A DNA stretch of 64,000 nt. Source: Desarmillaria ectypa. Lineage: Eukaryota; Basidiomycota; Agaricomycetes; Agaricales; Physalacriaceae. Positions 11,600 through 21,612 of the stretch are shown one piece after another. A program made the translations under genes and the position numbers. Under the pieces are notes generated by a model, which saw only the letters and a list, made by a program, of their open reading frames with translations, was not told the origin of the DNA and did not search any database. Location: contig JAUDYN010000009.1 of the NCBI GenBank assembly GCA_030407005.1, forward strand, positions 2,418,001 through 2,482,000, written 5' to 3'. Every line of letters starts with the position of its first letter. Within the stretch, counting starts at the first letter, position 1.

Positions 11600-13861
11600 A
11601 TGAGTCTACGCCTTGCCCTCCTTGCTGCGCTAATCAGCAGCGCATTTGGCCTCATATACCAAAAAGTCTCCGATCTACCAACTAAAAAATTTGATTTTAT
11701 CATTGTTGGAGGTATGCCCCTTCAGAGCATCTCTTTCAATCTACTTATCGATTACTTCAGGTGGAACTGCAGGAAACGTTATCGCCAATCGTCTTACTGA
11801 ACAGCCGAATATCTCTGTCCTTGTCATAGAAGCTGGCGGATCGTACGCTTCCTACTTATTCCTCCTCTGCTCGTCCTCATCTTTGCCTTAGCACCGCCGA
11901 TCTTCTGCTAACCCAAGTTCCGTTCTTCTGCCCACAAGCTGTCCCTCAAACACTTGTGGACTGGAACTATACTACAATTCCACAATCTGCGCTCAATAAT
12001 CGTCCGATCTCCTATGGAAGAGGGTTTGGATTAGGCGGAAGTAGCGCCGTTAGTACGTTCATTCCTTTCCTTCTTCACGATCATCGTGCGAGAATTCTAA
12101 TTATAAATGTTAGACTTTATGGTATACACTCGTGGATCTTCGCAAGACTATGATCGTTATGCTGCCATTTCAGGCGACGAGGGTTGGTCTTGGGACAACC
12201 TTCAACCTTATATTCGAAGGGTTAGTCTCTTCTCTGCGTCGAGGGCAGCGTCTGACCTTTCATCTAGACCGAACGTTTCGTACAACCTGCTGATCATCAC
12301 AATACTACTGGCCAATATAACCCCGAGGTGCATGGCTTCGACGGCACGTTATCCGTAACTCTACCTGGCTACCCGCGCGGGACAGACAATCGGGTCATTC
12401 AGACTACCTCAGACCTAGCCGACGAATTTCCATTCAATCTGGACATGAATTCGGGGTATCATCTGGGTGTCGGTGGGTATTTCTTCTCGTTTGTGTGATG
12501 ACGGGTACTGATCAGATTGACTTCAGGCTGGATGCAGACTACTATTGGCAATGGCACTAGAAGCAGCTCTGAGGTTTCGTATCTCGGTGCCAAGTACATC
12601 AATCGCCCTAATCTGCACGTCCTAATACACACGCACGTAACAAGGATCCTACAATCGAATCATGCCGGTTCCAAGAACAAGCACAAGCATGGCGGTAAAG
12701 CTGCCAAATTCGACGTCGTGGAATTCACCCAGGATTTCGGAGGTAATGCCATCTAATGATGATGATGATTGTAACATACTGATTGCGGCGTCATAGCAAC
12801 CAAGCAAACGCTCTCCCCGTCGAAAGAGATAATCCTCTCAGCAGGCTCTCTGAACACCCCGAATATCTTGCTGCACTCGGGCATCGGAGATTCTGCCGAA
12901 CTCGAAGCTGTCGGTGTCAAGTCGACTGTTCATCTCCCGGATGTGGGAAGGAACCTCACAGATCATCCCCGATGGGTACTAAACTGGGAAGTCACGGACA
13001 CGGATACGCTGGAGAATGTGTACTTCCGGAACGAGACGTACCAAGCGGAGGTTCTTGAGCAGTGGAAGGAGAACCGTACGGGTTTCTTGTCGGGCATGCC
13101 GACGAGTCAGCTTGGGTGGTTCAGGGTTCCCGACGGCAAGTTGGAGATCGACCCGTCGGCAGGGAATGAGACTGCTCACTTTGAATTTATCTTTTCGGTG
13201 GGTGTCTGTTCGTGCCTTTACGTGTATCTGACGTTTATTGACCTTATCCAGAATGGCATATACCACGCACCATTCCCACCGACAGGCCAATATTTCGCGA
13301 TCAACACAGTTGTTCTGTGCCCTCTTTCTCGTGTGTATCTTCCCTGCCGTTCTTTGTTTGTCGAATCTGACATTCCATCACCCAGGTGGATCCGTGACAA
13401 TCAATAACACGAACCCTCTCTCACCTCCGGTTATCGATCCCGCTTTCTTCTCACACCCTCAAGACATTCAAGTCATGCGCGAAGCTGTCGCCAAGGCAAA
13501 GGATTTCGTTAAAGGCCCGGCGTGGGACGGCCATATCATTCGGTTGGTGACAAACACGACGGATAATGATATAAGGAACGGGATCACCAGTATCTACCAT
13601 CCACTTAGTACGGCCAGCATGTCGCCTCGAGGGGCGGAGTGGGGCGTGGTAGACCCGGATTTGTTGTTGAAGGGCGTCGAGGGTGTGAGGATTGTTGATG
13701 CGAGTGTTTTGGTGGGTGCCCTTCTTGAACTGCTCTTCGTTGTTGTGCTGACTTTGTTTCTCTAGCCGAGACCGCCGGCAGGGCATACTCAAGCGGCGGT
13801 GTACTTTATTGCAGAGCGTGGAGCAGATTTAATCAAGGACAGCTGGGGGATACCTGTTTAA
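11600..13861 (+). CDS. Secreted GMC oxidoreductase, aryl-alcohol-oxidase-like
   Basis: Ten exons splice to 594 residues in an intact frame: 11600-11711, 11761-11842, 11892-12052, 12114-12220, 12268-12472, 12527-12742, 12797-13197, 13252-13330, 13386-13711, 13766-13861; introns are 47-61 bp. Residues 1-17 form a signal peptide (MSLRLALLAALISSAFG). The ADP-binding motif is FIIVGGGTAGNVIANRL with VIEAGG; GMC signature 1 is YGRGFGLGGSSAV and signature 2 is SAGSLNTPNILLHSGIG. C-terminal catalytic histidines are in YHPLSTASM and AGHTQAAVY. The FAD enzyme family oxidises alcohols to aldehydes and releases H2O2, here outside the cell, where it supports peroxidases in wood or litter decay. The exact substrate is not determinable from sequence. 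Confidence 0.93.
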
Positions 13862-14800
13862 AGGGACTCGGCTTTTGTCCGTGAAGTTATATAAATATTT
13901 TGTATTGCTACTCTATATTGGAATCCAACTAATGAGCAAGCCCGGTCCAGGCACCTATATATATAATTATACTGGCTTATTGGTTTCAATTTCGGCGCGT
14001 GTATTTCTGTACAAATGAGCATTTTACGTTCCCGAACGGATCATAGTGGGCCAAGTTAAGGAAGCCTTAGTTCGGGGAAGCTCTCCTCTTTAGCTCTAAA
14101 TTTGATTAGCACATGCTGAGTAGTTAGCTAAGATACTTCCTGGAATGCAACGGAACTTGTGCCCGCCTGAAGGATGTCAGTCGCACATGATTCACGTCTT
14201 TCTTTCGCTATTATTGCCTAGGTATGCGCGATTTGACTTTACCGAACCGATTAATCATGGATGTACCAGGCTGCAGGTTCGTAGGAAGCCAAGTAGAAAA
14301 AGACTAATTATATACTACACAACTCACTGTTTTTTTTATAGCAGTGCCGCGTACCGGCATATTCGGGTACTTGGTTTCATGTTACTATTCTAGTTCACAT
14401 TCAAATTTTTTTGTTCGATATGAGGCATATAGATCAAACACTTCCGTCCTTCAGGAACAAAACGTACGTTCCTAAGAAGGACACAGGATAATGGCGGACG
14501 TAATGGTCGCCTGATACAGAACATGCCCGAGTTTCATGAATATATTCTGTGAGCTCGGGACGCAACTGCTGTCCGACCTCATTTCTAGTCGACCCACTCG
14601 GAAGTTCTTCATTAGTTACTGGAGCTGATAAATATGAGTAATTGCTGTATCTGTAAAGCTAGTTCCCTTGTTAGAACCAATTTTTTTCTTCTTTCCTGAG
14701 GCGACAGAGATGACATCTCTGTTGGTCTGGTAACATAGCCATTTTACGAGGCTTTGGCAAATGCCATCGCATCTCGTCCGATTGTAGAAAGTAGGGGTTG
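13862..14800. other. Intergenic, nothing recognised
   Basis: A short AT stretch (tatatataattatactgg near 13960) may belong to the 3' region of the GMC gene. A near-perfect 8-bp inverted repeat, CAGAGATG-a-CATCTCTG, sits at 14705-14721. No genes are supported. Confidence 0.4.
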
Positions 14801-15048
14801 TATAAAGCTTGGACGAACCAAGGTCTATACCTCAGAAACCAAGAGCACATAGTTCTCAGTCAGTTGCTTTTCTTCGCATTGCCTATCTTCTAAGAATACT
14901 CTAAATTCTTACATTGTTATACAGCTTTACCTCATCGTCCATATATCTTTCTGAACCATACATTTGGTATCTTCGCACTTTGGTAAGAATCTTCTCTCTG
15001 TGGTTCAGGCGGGAAGACGATACTGATGTTCACTGTCATCAGGAAACC

Positions 15049-15486
15049 ATGCTTTCGCTTATCCATCTCTCAGTCCTTGCAGGAACTCTTTCTGTTTCTG
15101 TGCAAGGGGCTGTCGTTCTCGATGGACGACCAAACAGAGAACCAGGACCCGCCATCCCCGCAAGCGCTGACCCTATTATCATCACCGGGCCTATCTCCTC
15201 TGCGACAGACACCCTTCATCTCCCTACATTTACCACCGAAGACACCAGTGCATTGTCTACAGTCCAAGTCGCTATCGACACCTCTAGCATTCCCAGCCAA
15301 CAGTCGACTTTCAACCGTCCTCAAGTCACGAAGGAACCCAAGATTTTCAGCCCGCCTCTTTTCACCCCTCTTCCCATCGGCACACCCTCAGTGAAAAGGC
15401 TTGTTGCGGGGGGGAACGGTACTATCATACAAGTTAATAGCACCACCATGACAGGAAGTCCTGTTTCAACCGGTACGAGCAGTTAG
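15049..15486 (+). CDS. Small secreted Ser/Thr/Pro-rich protein
   Basis: A 145-residue frame. The in-frame ATG at 15049 is preferred over one at 14914 because it gives a classical signal peptide (MLSLIHLSVLAGTLSVSVQG followed by AVVLDG). The mature part is rich in Ser, Thr and Pro with sequons NGT and NST, as in cell-wall or effector-type small secreted proteins. A TATAAA at 14801-14806 could be its promoter. After the stop another S/T-rich stretch (MPIFTEPIMSEELNVEG ... TSTTPTAN, ending about 15587) continues in a different frame. It could be joined by an intron from a GT near 15419 to the AG at 15486, or be separated by a frameshift. No known domain. Confidence 0.55.
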   Translation: MLSLIHLSVLAGTLSVSVQGAVVLDGRPNREPGPAIPASADPIIITGPISSATDTLHLPTFTTEDTSALSTVQVAIDTSSIPSQQSTFNRPQVTKEPKIFSPPLFTPLPIGTPSVKRLVAGGNGTIIQVNSTTMTGSPVSTGTSS

Positions 15487-15699
15487 GCATGCCGATCTTT
15501 ACTGAGCCAATCATGAGTGAAGAACTGAACGTCGAGGGTACTATTTCCACCACCCTTACTACCTCTACGACTCCCACTGCCAACTAACACATTCCCGGTC
15601 GTTATCTTTCAGCTCGAGTCGCTTGAATCTTCCTGTTCACTCCTTATAGCTTACCGATATTTATGTTCATTTCAAGAGAAGCTTGTTCACACTAAGTAG

Positions 15700-16740
15700 A
15701 CTTTTTGCTATCATTTCGTACCTGTATACCAGATAGAATGGTATTTCAGGAACGATTCTTGACCACGACCGAGAACCGATACGGATCCGTGCTGGGCTTC
15801 GTCCGAACCTACATTGAAGCCTCGCACCTTATGAGTACTACAAATGGCGATAGACCAGCAGCATTGGACTTTTACGGAAGGCAGATACCATCGACTACTC
15901 GGGGTAGGACATGCAACCTGTGAGCCTACCAGACTCGTTAACCCAGTCTGTGAGAGCCAAATAACGCTTTCCGTAGCAATTACGAACATGATTTATGACT
16001 TCTCTATGCTCATGAGTTTTAAAGCGTGCTATCATAACATTCTTGTGGATATCGGAGTGGCTCGTGGTGAAATTAACGAAGACGATGGCTCGGGAAGACT
16101 TGGCACTGGGTGTACTGACTATATTAGATGCTTTTATGTCGGGGGAAGCAACTCCTAATTTATTGATATCAGAAATAATGATGAGGGTGAGGTGAAGCTT
16201 TGACGCGTGAGTATATTGTCTTCAGGTGTTGGAAGTTGAGAGAGGAGCTGAGATGATGGCAATCCGGCATCATGCCGAACTTCCTGATTAAGGAAAAGGT
16301 ATTAGGAAATGTGTATAAGATTCTAGTAAATTATCATTTAGTATATAAGTAGGTACAGTAGTGTACATCTGCATGCATTTGCAGAGCTCAGCCAAGCGCA
16401 ATACTATTGGCCTGACAGCGCGCATTTATTAACTGGGAACGAACTGATCCCCCCTTTTACAACACAAGGATAGGAAATCACCGAACGTACCTTTTCCTTT
16501 TCCTTAGCCTCTTTGAGAAAATGGTCATCGACCCTTTGATACATCTCAAGGTTACACGCTCCAGCAATAGGACGGTCACTCTCACAGTTCTCACCGTCGT
16601 CCTCGTCCTCGTCAATGTGGCCAGTCCGTTCCGATCCGGCATTGTCCAGGATACGACGTCATTTTGCATCACCATATGCTCCTCGCATTGATCGTCATCT
16701 TTGGCGGTATCACCCTCATTCTTCCATGTCCAGCAATTCT
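15700..16740 (-). pseudogene. Uncharacterised minus-strand gene, copy A, interrupted by a solo LTR
   Basis: Two stretches match copy B at 41790-42700 in the same order and strand. One is an acidic segment (GHIDEDEDDGENCESDRP, then HFLKEAKEKEK) at about 16490-16630, ending at a GTACGT donor-like site present in both copies. The other is a downstream exon-like segment (IATESVIWLSQTGLTSLVGS) at about 15870-15980. A solo LTR sits between them at 16227-16464, inside the probable intron. The reading frames are not continuous, so this copy is probably dead. Function unknown; no domain recognised. Confidence 0.45.
16227..16464 (+). repeat. Solo LTR, family S2, copy 1 (238 bp)
   Basis: It runs TGTTGGAAGTTGAG ... 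TTTTACAACA and contains a TATA-like block (tttagtatataagtagg) shared with the copy at 38176-38415. It carries a perfect hairpin, CGGCAT-c-ATGCCG, near 16266, shared with the LTR at 55271. The left flank is tcagg and the right flank caagg. The paralogous site near 42155 (tcagg-aataagaaatc) lacks the insert, which supports tcagg as the original target with later mutation of the right copy. Confidence 0.82.
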
Positions 16741-17298
16741 ATGAGCTTGGAATAAGTGCTATCGTTTACCAGCAGGAATGCAAAAACGGTACCCCATTTA
16801 ACCCCTCCAAATCATGGGTACCCCAGGGTATCGCTAGCGATGGTCATGAGATGTGGTGAAAGATAGGCACTATGTCTGCATGTGCACATATCGAAGCCAT
16901 CAGTGGAGCAGCAGGTGATGCACCTCCTCTATAATAATAGATGGCTTGTATTCAATTTTGCGTTTGAACATAGACGCCTGCAGTCTTTGATTCCAAGCCA
17001 CTGCGATGGCATACCATTGGGCTGGTATTTTGGGGCTCTTCCCTCTGTAACTCTTGATCGCAGCATGGAGTTGATATCTGTTCATGATGTACTTGCTTCT
17101 ACGCTATTTGATGACGCGGCTGCGACACTGAAAGCGATACGTTCATTGCCTCAACTATCCGGAGCTCCTGATGTGAACTTTGTGATGTTGTTTCGAGTGC
17201 ATCTATTGTTTTGAGTGCATCTATTCGTGCTCGGTATAAGAGGATTAAAATTCTAACTTCAGAAATATATCTCTCCCCTTTCGACTCCGTAGTATAAA
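16741..17298. other. Intergenic between relic A and the DUF6534 gene
   Basis: The small ORFs here have no recognisable homology. A tataaaa sequence at 17294-17300 overlaps the DUF6534 start codon and is too close to serve as its TATA box. Confidence 0.35.
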
Positions 17299-19294
17299 AT
17301 GGCGTCGCAAACCACTGTTGCTCCATCTTTGGGAATGTCACTCGGATCAGTTTACATTGGGGCTACAATCGCCGCAATGTAAGCAAGCTTCGCCTTCGCA
17401 TTTCAATCTGCCGACTCTTACTTTTCTGCCTTGATAGTCTGTTTGGAATAACGAATCTACAAGCGGTCATCTATTACAAGAAGTACCCAGACGATTGGTG
17501 GATATACCGCTACTCCGTATGTAAATGTCTGTCTAGGGTTGAAGAAATCACTAACGTTCCTTTAACAGGTTGCAATTCTTTGGTTAGTTCCGTTTCCCTT
17601 ACACAGATTCTCGTTCTGAGGACTTATGACATAATTTAGGGCTTTCGATACTCTTCATGTTGCCTTGGGTACACATGCCTTGTATCACTATTTAATTGAC
17701 TTGTTTGGTAAATACATCGCTCTCTATGATATTGTCTGGTATGTCACAATACGATGATATCCGGGGCTCATACTGATTTCACGTCCAGGAGTTTCAAGGT
17801 ATCTAGTTCCAATGTCCTGTCATTATAGAGAGGCTTAATAAAGTATCATATAATCAGCTTCAAATACTGTTCAATGTATGTCCTCCACATTTCTTCAGTC
17901 ATCATGCTAAGCAGTATTCGTCATAGATGGTCATTATTGTGGGGGTTGAAGCGTATGTTTTTAAGTATCCATTGAGCACAACCAGCTATTAAGGAGCCTA
18001 ATGTTCAGGATATATGCTGCTCGGATTTGGAAACGTCCGTGTTTTCACTTTCTAAATATGAAGCAAATTTGCTCATCTCGCTTCTAGTTGGGCGTCATTT
18101 TCATCAAATCCTTCCGTGGTTTGTGGTATGCGCCATCCCTTCCTAGTTGATCCATCCCTGATGATCAACACACAGGTTCTCAATGTCGTCGTTGCTTTTG
18201 GTGTGTCATGTGATCTGTGGCTCATCGGCATCCTTTATTCACACTCATCTATCAAGGCACGGGACTCTGTAGGTCGTATTTCCTATCTTATATTTCTTAC
18301 ATTAACTAGGGCTTCATAGTTGCAGTATATGACGCGTAAGAAAAGCATCCTATTGTTAGATTTCACAACTTACACGCTCCTTGACAGATACTCGATATCC
18401 AGTTTCTCATCGGTACCCAGCATCAAGGTATAATGCGAGTCCATTAAAGGAGATGTGGCTGACTCGTACTCCAGGGATCCATATGCACCGTATTTTCTAT
18501 GTCAGCGACTTCCGATTTCATCATCGCCTTCTCGATGTGCTACTATTTGCACAAAGGCAGAGAAGCTTCCACACCATCCAGGTGCGGTATTTCCGACCAT
18601 CACTGGTTCCGGAATATCACTGAGTAAGAGGCTCCAGCACATCTGCAATGCTGCTTGGTCTAATGCGACTTGTTGTGATATCCGGATTGGCGACGAGGTA
18701 GGCCTTTTTTGGTGATTTGCCTGATGAGAAGTTCTTATCACCGGATAGTGCATGTTCATTGCTTACGCTCGTCACAGTATGTCAGCCTTCAATGTCGATC
18801 CACTAGCTGACCTCAACTACAGTATCTCGCATGGCCAAGCTCTCTTGTTTTCCTCGGCATCGACTTCATCCTACCAAAATGTCAGGTTTCCTTTCATATC
18901 TATCTTATTTGTGCTGAGATTACTGTCGTTTCTTACAGTGTATATCAACTCCCTACTTGCCATGTAAATCTTCCCCTTGCCTCGATGTCATCAGGAGCTG
19001 AGAATCTCTAGGTTAAATTCCCGAAGGGCGCGTCATGCCCCCTCAAACGGTGGGCATTCTACGGCGAAAGTCATGAGATTTGCACCTCACGACTCTGGGG
19101 TCGACACTGAAGAAGTGGTATGGATCTTAAATTCGGTCTTGAAGAAGTTCTTACACTCTTCCATCAGAATATCAGCATCCCGACGCAGAGCTTTCAGTCT
19201 CCGGGCCATGATGAAGAAGGTTCTGATTGTCGTGTATGAGTGCCAGTGCGGAACGGGAAAATCTGTATATTTAATGCGTTTTATAAATTTATAA
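17299..19294 (+). CDS. DUF6534 multi-pass membrane protein
   Basis: A fragmented but intact basidiomycete gene. Readable exons: 17299-17378, 17438-17516, 17569-17582, 17640-17738, 17789-17798, 17868-17885, 17937-17962, 18009-18034, 18088-18122, 18176-18268, 18310-18335, 18388-18427, then several short ones and a last exon from 19012. The N-terminus (MSLGSVYIGATIAAILFGITN, then YYKKYPDDWWIYRYSVAILW) and the C-terminal DUF6534 domain (SDFIIAFSMCYYLHKGR ... LLGLMRLVVISGLAT ... VYINSLLAMLNSR) are typical. The family is a predicted seven-helix membrane protein of unknown function, abundant in Agaricomycetes. The last about 55 residues, to the stop at 19292, are longer than usual, so the end may differ. 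A decayed copy lies at 38430-39850. Confidence 0.85.
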
Positions 19295-19849
19295 ATGGGG
19301 ATCTAGTTGGGTGGGCAGCGGTAGTAGTATTAGTATTGGTATTCGAGAGAACGTACAGTATATATTTTACAATTTTTTGACGCTGGGGAGAGCCAACCAT
19401 TAAGACACCAGCGTTATCTTGGAAGAGAGATAGGGAAGAAGCAGCTACGGTGGCAGGTTCGCATGTGCCAGTTGAAGAAGACGCTGAAGATTTTCAGAGT
19501 ACCTGGAGCTTATCAGAGTTTGTCCAATCGAATTCATAAGAGAATACAGGAGGGGTTTTGTCAACTACCCAGAGTTAGGGAGAGGGAGAGGGAAGGGAAG
19601 GGGATGGCATGACAAGGTCTGAGAGGGTTATATTCAAACGTGGCGCTGCGCCATATACACAAGGTTGGAGACAATAGGTGTTTACGCGAACTCAGTGAAT
19701 GGGACAAGACACCACGGCAAAAATATGCTATCTAAAGATCAGATGTCAGAAATTTATACTTCCAATGCTCAATGATTTACATAGCGATAGCAAAGGTTTC
19801 ATGAGCTCTCACCTAACTACCTCCGCCTGGAAAGCCCAAGTCGCGTGGA

Positions 19850-20620
19850 AAATTCTTCTTGGTAACTGCAGACAGCACTTTGTGAGTAGAATCACTGGTT
19901 GATAACAGTTTTTATGGACATCGATGAAAAGGTGGGCTTACGAGCTCTTTAGAAGTCTCGATCCAGTCGTCGTATGATTCCTCCAGAAATACTATAATAA
20001 GGGGCCTCGTGTCTTGAAAACTCATCTTGCAGCTGGGCCAGATTCGTTCCTTTGATATATTCCAAGAGAATCATCCAAGTGGGCTCCCCATTAGGCATTA
20101 CGAACTATCCTGGATTTAGAATCACGAAAATTGGAAGTATTATGGTGGAACACGTACTTTAAGTTGGCCGTAAAGATACGGAATAGCCAATCCTTGTAAA
20201 TTTTCGAGCGAGGTACATATTAGGTTCTTGATTCCAGCTAGTTCTCTGGGGCATTCGTATTGTTAAGAGGTGCGGACCACGTAGGCTCCGTAGGCCTATG
20301 GATAGATGCCTGGAAGCATTTAAGGACAACACGGCCATAGGACTTATGCTCTCACCGATACATGAGAACCCGACCCAGTTCATTCTGTATTCCTCATGTT
20401 ATCACAAGCTGGAAATTGCCTCCTTGAAGAGCGAAGCCAGTGGCGGGCGATACACACCTTCAAACCATGCGATTGCGGGAAAATTGGTAATAGTACTCAG
20501 TTCCAATGGCGCTTGTCGCATGGTGATCAGGCTCACAATATCCTTTTTCGCGAGGTTTCAGGAAGCTGTGGCGGAGCAAAAAAGAAAGTTGTAAGCTGCC
20601 TAGGTACAAGGCTGGGAAGC
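19850..20620 (-). pseudogene. Protein-kinase-like relic, copy 1
   Basis: On the minus strand the blocks LENLQGLAIPYLYGQ (about 20165-20210) and EPTWMILLEYIKGTNLAQLQ (about 20030-20090) match the kinase-like relic at 43120-43920 (LEDIQGSAIPYYY, LLEYIEGPTF). A SYGRV-LKCFQAS block matches SYGRIPLRKCFQPS. The frame breaks several times, with stops between blocks, and no catalytic loop is visible. The family looks like the small Agaricomycete kinase-fold proteins, but that label rests mainly on the 43-kb copy. Confidence 0.5.
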
Positions 20621-21175
20621 AATCAAACGGAGGGTTTGTAAGCAGCAAATATAGACGTGTAAATCCGAGCTTGAAGAAGATAGCAGCGGAGCACAACCAC
20701 AGTTAAGGAAAAAACGTCGGATGAACCGTCGGAACAGGAAATTCCTATTCAAGGTAACGTGTCCAGCCCGTTATATTCCAATATTTTACGACTTCATGAT
20801 ACTACTGAGTACATACATACACATTGCGTTGCATAATGCATTGACAATCTTCAATATAACAACATTGTCCGAAGGATCAACGTTTCTGACTTTGAGGCCA
20901 TGCAGAACAATTGGTTAATACTTTTGACGGCAGAGAACAGGCGGGGAACATATCACATTCATCTGCCGAATGAGTTGGGCAAGATGTACAGACCTTTATC
21001 GTAATGCCGGATGCCAATCGGATGGCCTCAGATTCCGGTTGAGTCATGGGCAGATAATAACACGTCGATAATTTCATGCCTTGGGCCTTAGGACCAAAGA
21101 CTTATGCACTCTGTGCATTGTGCGATAGAGAAAACGAACAATCGCTGCAGATTAATCATGAATAGAAGCACGTAG
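20621..21175. other. Intergenic before the large retrotransposon
   Basis: CpG content is normal and no coding region is supported. The last five bases before the element, tcatc (21176-21180), are the left target duplication. Confidence 0.4.
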
Positions 21176-21180
21176 TCATC

Positions 21181-21411
21181 TGTAACGAGCCGGCTACAGG
21201 CCCGGTCCCTTTCTCCATTTCATACCCTGTCGTCGCTCCACTTGCTCCACCGTTCGCGCCTTGTTCGATATTGTCTATTTGATATTAGTTAGTATAAAAG
21301 AGCTACGTACCGCTGTAGTAGCTCGGGTTTTTCGCAATTAACCAGCCTTTACACCTGTCACTATTTGCGTCAAGCTCCTTGTGAGAGCCCGTGACTTTCG
21401 CCACCCTCTCA
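21181..21411 (+). repeat. 5' LTR of the large Ty3/gypsy element (231 bp), CpG-rich
   Basis: It begins TGTAACGAGCCGGCTACAGG and ends CCACCCTCTCA. It keeps about 16 CpG dinucleotides, while its partner at 32574 has none at the matching positions. A TATA-like tagtataaaag lies near 21292. Confidence 0.93.
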
Positions 21412-21612
21412 TATTTTTGACAGCTCCATTGGCTGTTTCTCTGCTTATTTCTATATCTATCTCTCAACTACATCTGCGCTTTTCCCTCTAAACACTTCTA
21501 TCTCTCTCTCTTTCTGTCGTATATCTGGAAAACCTACGGCTTGATCACCCGAGGCCACTCCGATTTCGACACCTGAACCCTCTGTCTATTTACTGGGATA
21601 TCTCGTTATGCT

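Noticed and set aside
13451..13792. Minus-strand ORF over the GMC gene
   Set aside because: It overlaps exons with clear GMC motifs on the plus strand and is a shadow frame.
14705..14721. CAGAGATG/CATCTCTG inverted repeat as a terminator or operator
   Set aside because: Eukaryotic intergenic DNA, isolated and short, with no related copies; probably chance.
16882..17214. 110-codon plus-strand ORF before the DUF6534 gene
   Set aside because: No homology, no splice structure, and an overlapping minus frame is equally open; it is likely chance.
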